Below, piece after piece: positions 61,040 to 64,000 of a stretch of DNA of 64,000 bases. The notes under the pieces were generated by a model that was not told where the DNA came from, ran no database searches, and saw nothing but the letters and a program-made list of their open reading frames with translations. The DNA lies in assembly GCF_029227915.1 (NCBI RefSeq), contig NC_079882.1:2728001-2792000 (forward strand). Reading direction: 5' to 3'. The translations under genes were made by a program, and so were the position numbers. This DNA is from Hydractinia symbiolongicarpus (Eukaryota > Cnidaria > Hydrozoa > Anthoathecata > Hydractiniidae). Positions within the stretch are counted from its first letter, which is position 1. The number at the start of each line of letters is the position of its first letter.

Positions 61040-62756
61040 GTCAAGTGGAGTGAGACGAAAATAACAAATATGGCAGAAAGAATTCTTAGTGAAAAAAGAT
61101 TATGATTTATTTATTTCATTTTAAAAAGATTTGAAAAGACAATAAGGGTAAGTTTTAGACAAGCTGGGTAAAAATGCCTATACTAAGCTAGCTTGCGTAA
61201 AGGACTTGAAAAAAGGGCTAGGGTTGATTCGCATGCTTTATGGTTTCGAAAAGTTAAGTTCTACTCTATTTAGCTAGCTAGATACAGTTTTTAGAAAGTA
61301 TTTTTAATAACATTTTGTGTACAGTCCAATTAGATATAGCAAATAGCTAAATCCTTTACAAAATTATCTAAGCAAACAGCTTCTTATTTGTTGATGATTT
61401 AGGGAACTCTGCTTGCTAAAACAAAACCTTTTGTTTTTGACACAACCCCTTAAAAACAACCAGTGAAATTGGTAATGGTAAATCCTAGACATAGACTAAT
61501 AATATCATGTTGCAGTGTAGTGTTTCAGTTGAACAGAAAATTAAACCTTGTAATCTAAGACATTCAGGTACAGGTGTGGTAGAATATTCTGCCCCCCTAG
61601 AATATTCTGCCCCCCCCGTAGTTGTGACTAATTACTTTAAGTATCAAATATTTGTCCGGCGATTGCGTTAAAGATGGCGGAGTTCGCTGTGCTGACTGTA
61701 CACAAAGCTATTATAGGGATATAGGTTAGTGAAAATGTATATATTACAGCCACATATTTGTTCACATTTAGCTTAGTGACAATGTATTACAATACATATT
61801 ATATTTGTTGACTTACAGCCCCCTTGATCGTGTTTTATATATATACTCCATATTCATATTAAAACAAAATTCTTTCAGAACATATTAGCTAGCTATAATT
61901 GACTGAAATACGAACTTTTTCGTTGCATATTACTACATCATCAAGTAAAATGAATTACTAAAACTGTATTACGATTATATACATTAAAAATTACAAACAT
62001 GTCCCGAAGGACGTAAAACTAATAGATGAATTCTGTTGTTTACGTTTTTAGCAGTAGCTAAGCTCTTTCGAAACTTGACACTTGTGAATCATGCCAAAGA
62101 AACATTGGGGCTACTGTCTCATTTCTGAGCAGCTTAAGATTTACTATATATACATCCAAACAAGTCAGTTCTAGTGTCTGCCCAATGCATAGTTTTTAGT
62201 GTTTGTGTTAAACTCTGCTCAGATGACAATAGCCTTAATCAATGAAAGGGTCAAAAAAAAGGAGTCTAATGTAAGGACTTGTTGTGCATGCCTCACCCCA
62301 GGTTTGTTTGAAGAATTATCGGAACATTAATTTCTGTCTTCAATGCCATGAAGTATGGCAAGTCACATTATATAAGTCTTTGGAAAGAGATAACAACCTA
62401 GGACTTAAGGTAGGCCATGGAGATTTTTGATTTTTTCTGTCAGAATTTTCTATTAAGGATGTACAATGGTGGCTCAAAGTGGCTCAGTTTACCAGACCTA
62501 TACATTTGCCTAAAATTTATCTAATTTTATCCTTCGATGTTATGTATGTTCTTCAGGGTTAGGTGGTACTGGTAGAAACTTTTAAATAGGTAGACGTTGG
62601 TCTGAGGGAGAATTGCCACAGAGCATATCAATACACTTCAGAGTTGTTAGTTGCATTTTTTGAACTCAATATCTTCTTAAAAATCATTCAATATAGACAT
62701 TTTCAATTAAGATTCGAAATAACACCACAGCTGTGGCTCACATAACAAAGAAGTAA
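61040..62756. other. Possible gene remnants, no firm call
   Basis: An ATGGCG with good start context at 61674 is followed by only 16 codons before TAG. Around 62205-62400, two overlapping frames contain paired cysteines (CCACL and CLQC) and a good donor at 62404. An 18-bp motif TAGAATATTCTGCCCCCC is duplicated at 61580-61617. None of this amounts to a supported gene. Confidence 0.35.
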
Positions 62757-64000
62757 GTAAGTAAGTAGTCATTTATTCGGAATAAGAAATTTACAAGACT
62801 TATTCATTTGTAAGGATAACAGCAAAAATAAAATACAATATGAATATAAAAATAATGATATCCACACAACTATAAAAATTATCCAGGAGACCACACTATA
62901 GCATAGCTAGAAAATTGTGAGGCCACCTTTGATTAAAGAAATATGATCAGTGACAATTTAGGGATATATGAAATGGAGTATATATCAATTAAATAACCAG
63001 GAAAAAATAAATAATCAAAAAAACAAACAATATACAATAAACAAAACAAAAACTGAAAACAATTGGACACACATTTACACACACACAGAACCAGCACATA
63101 GACACATGCACACATGACCCTAGTGTAATGACAGAAGTTTTAAACAATTGGCTTGAAGTAAGCAGTTTAAGAAATAGGAACTATTGTTGGGTATAAGATT
63201 GTAAAAAAAAATCAGCTAGTTTAATCCTTAAAGCATTAGATGATAAATCGAGGAAGGATAAGTTGAAATGTTGGATAAATTTGTTCCATGATGGAATGGA
63301 TTGAAAGCGAATTGAATTTAAACTGTAGGATACCGTTTGAACAGAAGGAACACTTATGAAACCATTACTATATCCACAATACCGTAGTTAACAGAGAAAT
63401 CAATACCAAAAGTTTTAATGACAGAGAATGGAAGTGTTCAAAGTAATTTTTTTAAGAAATAGGACATTATGAAGGTGGATATAATCAGGAAATTTTAAGA
63501 TTTTAAGTTGGAAGAAAAGTGGATTAGCATGAGAACGAGGTGTGAAAAAGTAATAATAAATAAGGCCTGTTTTGGAAGAGTTAGAATTGTATTAAATAAG
63601 GATGATGGGAATGAAAAAGTACAAAAAGAACTTGACTAAGAGTATTTTTTGATACAGAGGAATTTGAGTTTAGATCTAACACAGTGTAGATCAGATTGGA
63701 AGAGGGTCATTAATATACCCTGTCCAACCCATGCTAGCATGGAAAACAGACGTTAAGTCAAGAATGATGATGATGATGATGACATAATGGCGCAGTTAAG
63801 ATAAAATGGCATTAGCTCTTTTCAGTTTGGAAATAATTAAATTAATATGAGATCGCTAGGAAAAGTCGGAATCGAGTAAAATACCTAAATATTTAATCAT
63901 GACACTAGAATTAATAAGTTTACCATTAATCTTTAATTTAAAATTAAAATTGTGAGTAGATTTACGTCTAGGTTTAAATAAAATGTATGCGGTTTTGGAT
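62757..64000 (-). mobile_element. LINE 3' region, degenerate, continues off right edge
   Basis: At the right edge, the minus strand reads KLINSSVMIKYLGILLDSDF, interrupted by stops, then ..INLIISKLKRANAIL. Further on come LKFPDYIHLHNVLFLKK and SLNSIRFQSIPSWNKFIQ. This is the post-active-site and C-terminal part of a non-LTR retrotransposon ORF2. The 3' end is an ACTT repeat tail (minus strand, about 62755-62768). SIRF...SWNK matches the fragment at 3520-4200. A short (GAT)n-tailed element interrupts it near 63711-63783. Confidence 0.78.
63711..63783 (+). mobile_element. SINE-like tail with (GAT)n inserted in LINE
   Basis: ACCCTGTCCAACCCATGCTA continues GCATGGAAAACAGACGTTAA and ends in a GATGATGATGATGATGA run. 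LINE coding similarity is seen on both sides, so it looks like an insertion. From memory, a very similar GCATGGAAAACGGACGTTAA segment followed by (GAT)n is common in cephalopod SINEs. The 5' boundary is unclear. Confidence 0.5.

Noticed and set aside
61674-61724. First exon MAEFAVLTVHKAIIGI of a new gene
   Set aside because: The frame reaches TAG exactly at the apparent donor, so it cannot extend as coding exon; at best a short upstream ORF.

Overview
The window looks like nuclear DNA of an animal. It is AT-rich, with short to moderate spliceosomal introns (mostly 0.1-1.5 kb) and many decayed retroelements and small hairpin elements. The gene set is metazoan: a 27-repeat Dachsous cadherin, a MANSC-domain receptor-like protein, an R-Ras GTPase, BORCS6, VAMP7 and a TCP11-like protein. 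The compact genes, repeat types and protein divergence suggest a cnidarian, perhaps a medusozoan or hydrozoan. That is an inference; no single sequence fixes the species.

Layout. 1-400 is a 19-bp minisatellite. 589-2794 (-) is an unrecognised four-exon gene for a ~286-aa basic protein. 2795-7312 holds LINE 3' fragments and a 5'-truncated SINE. 7313-12536 (+) is a complete eight-exon TCP11-like gene. 13842-17708 (+) is a six-exon gene for a small type I membrane protein with a MANSC-like cysteine cluster. 18796-30245 (-) is the main gene, a five-exon Dachsous of 3305 aa, convergent with the MANSC gene. 30246-39507 is a repeat-rich gap with a decayed reverse transcriptase, a ~1.3-kb terminal-inverted-repeat element, a full-length tRNA-derived SINE and several hairpin MITEs. 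39508-47253 (-) is a seven-exon R-Ras gene with a 23-nt microexon and a 165-bp tandem repeat in intron 1. 49684-51300 (-) is a frameshifted LINE. 51483-51908 (+) is single-exon BORCS6 and 53702-56888 (+) is six-exon VAMP7. 57-64 kb is mostly repeats with a few doubtful small ORFs, ending in another LINE copy that runs off the window.

Functionally the genes do not form one pathway. BORCS6 (lysosome positioning) and VAMP7 (lysosome and late-endosome fusion) are neighbours in the same orientation. Dachsous is the ligand-side giant cadherin of the Fat/Dachsous planar polarity and growth system. Exon boundaries were assigned by eye from GT/AG sites, reading-frame continuity and remembered family sequences. 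No transcript data or database search was available.
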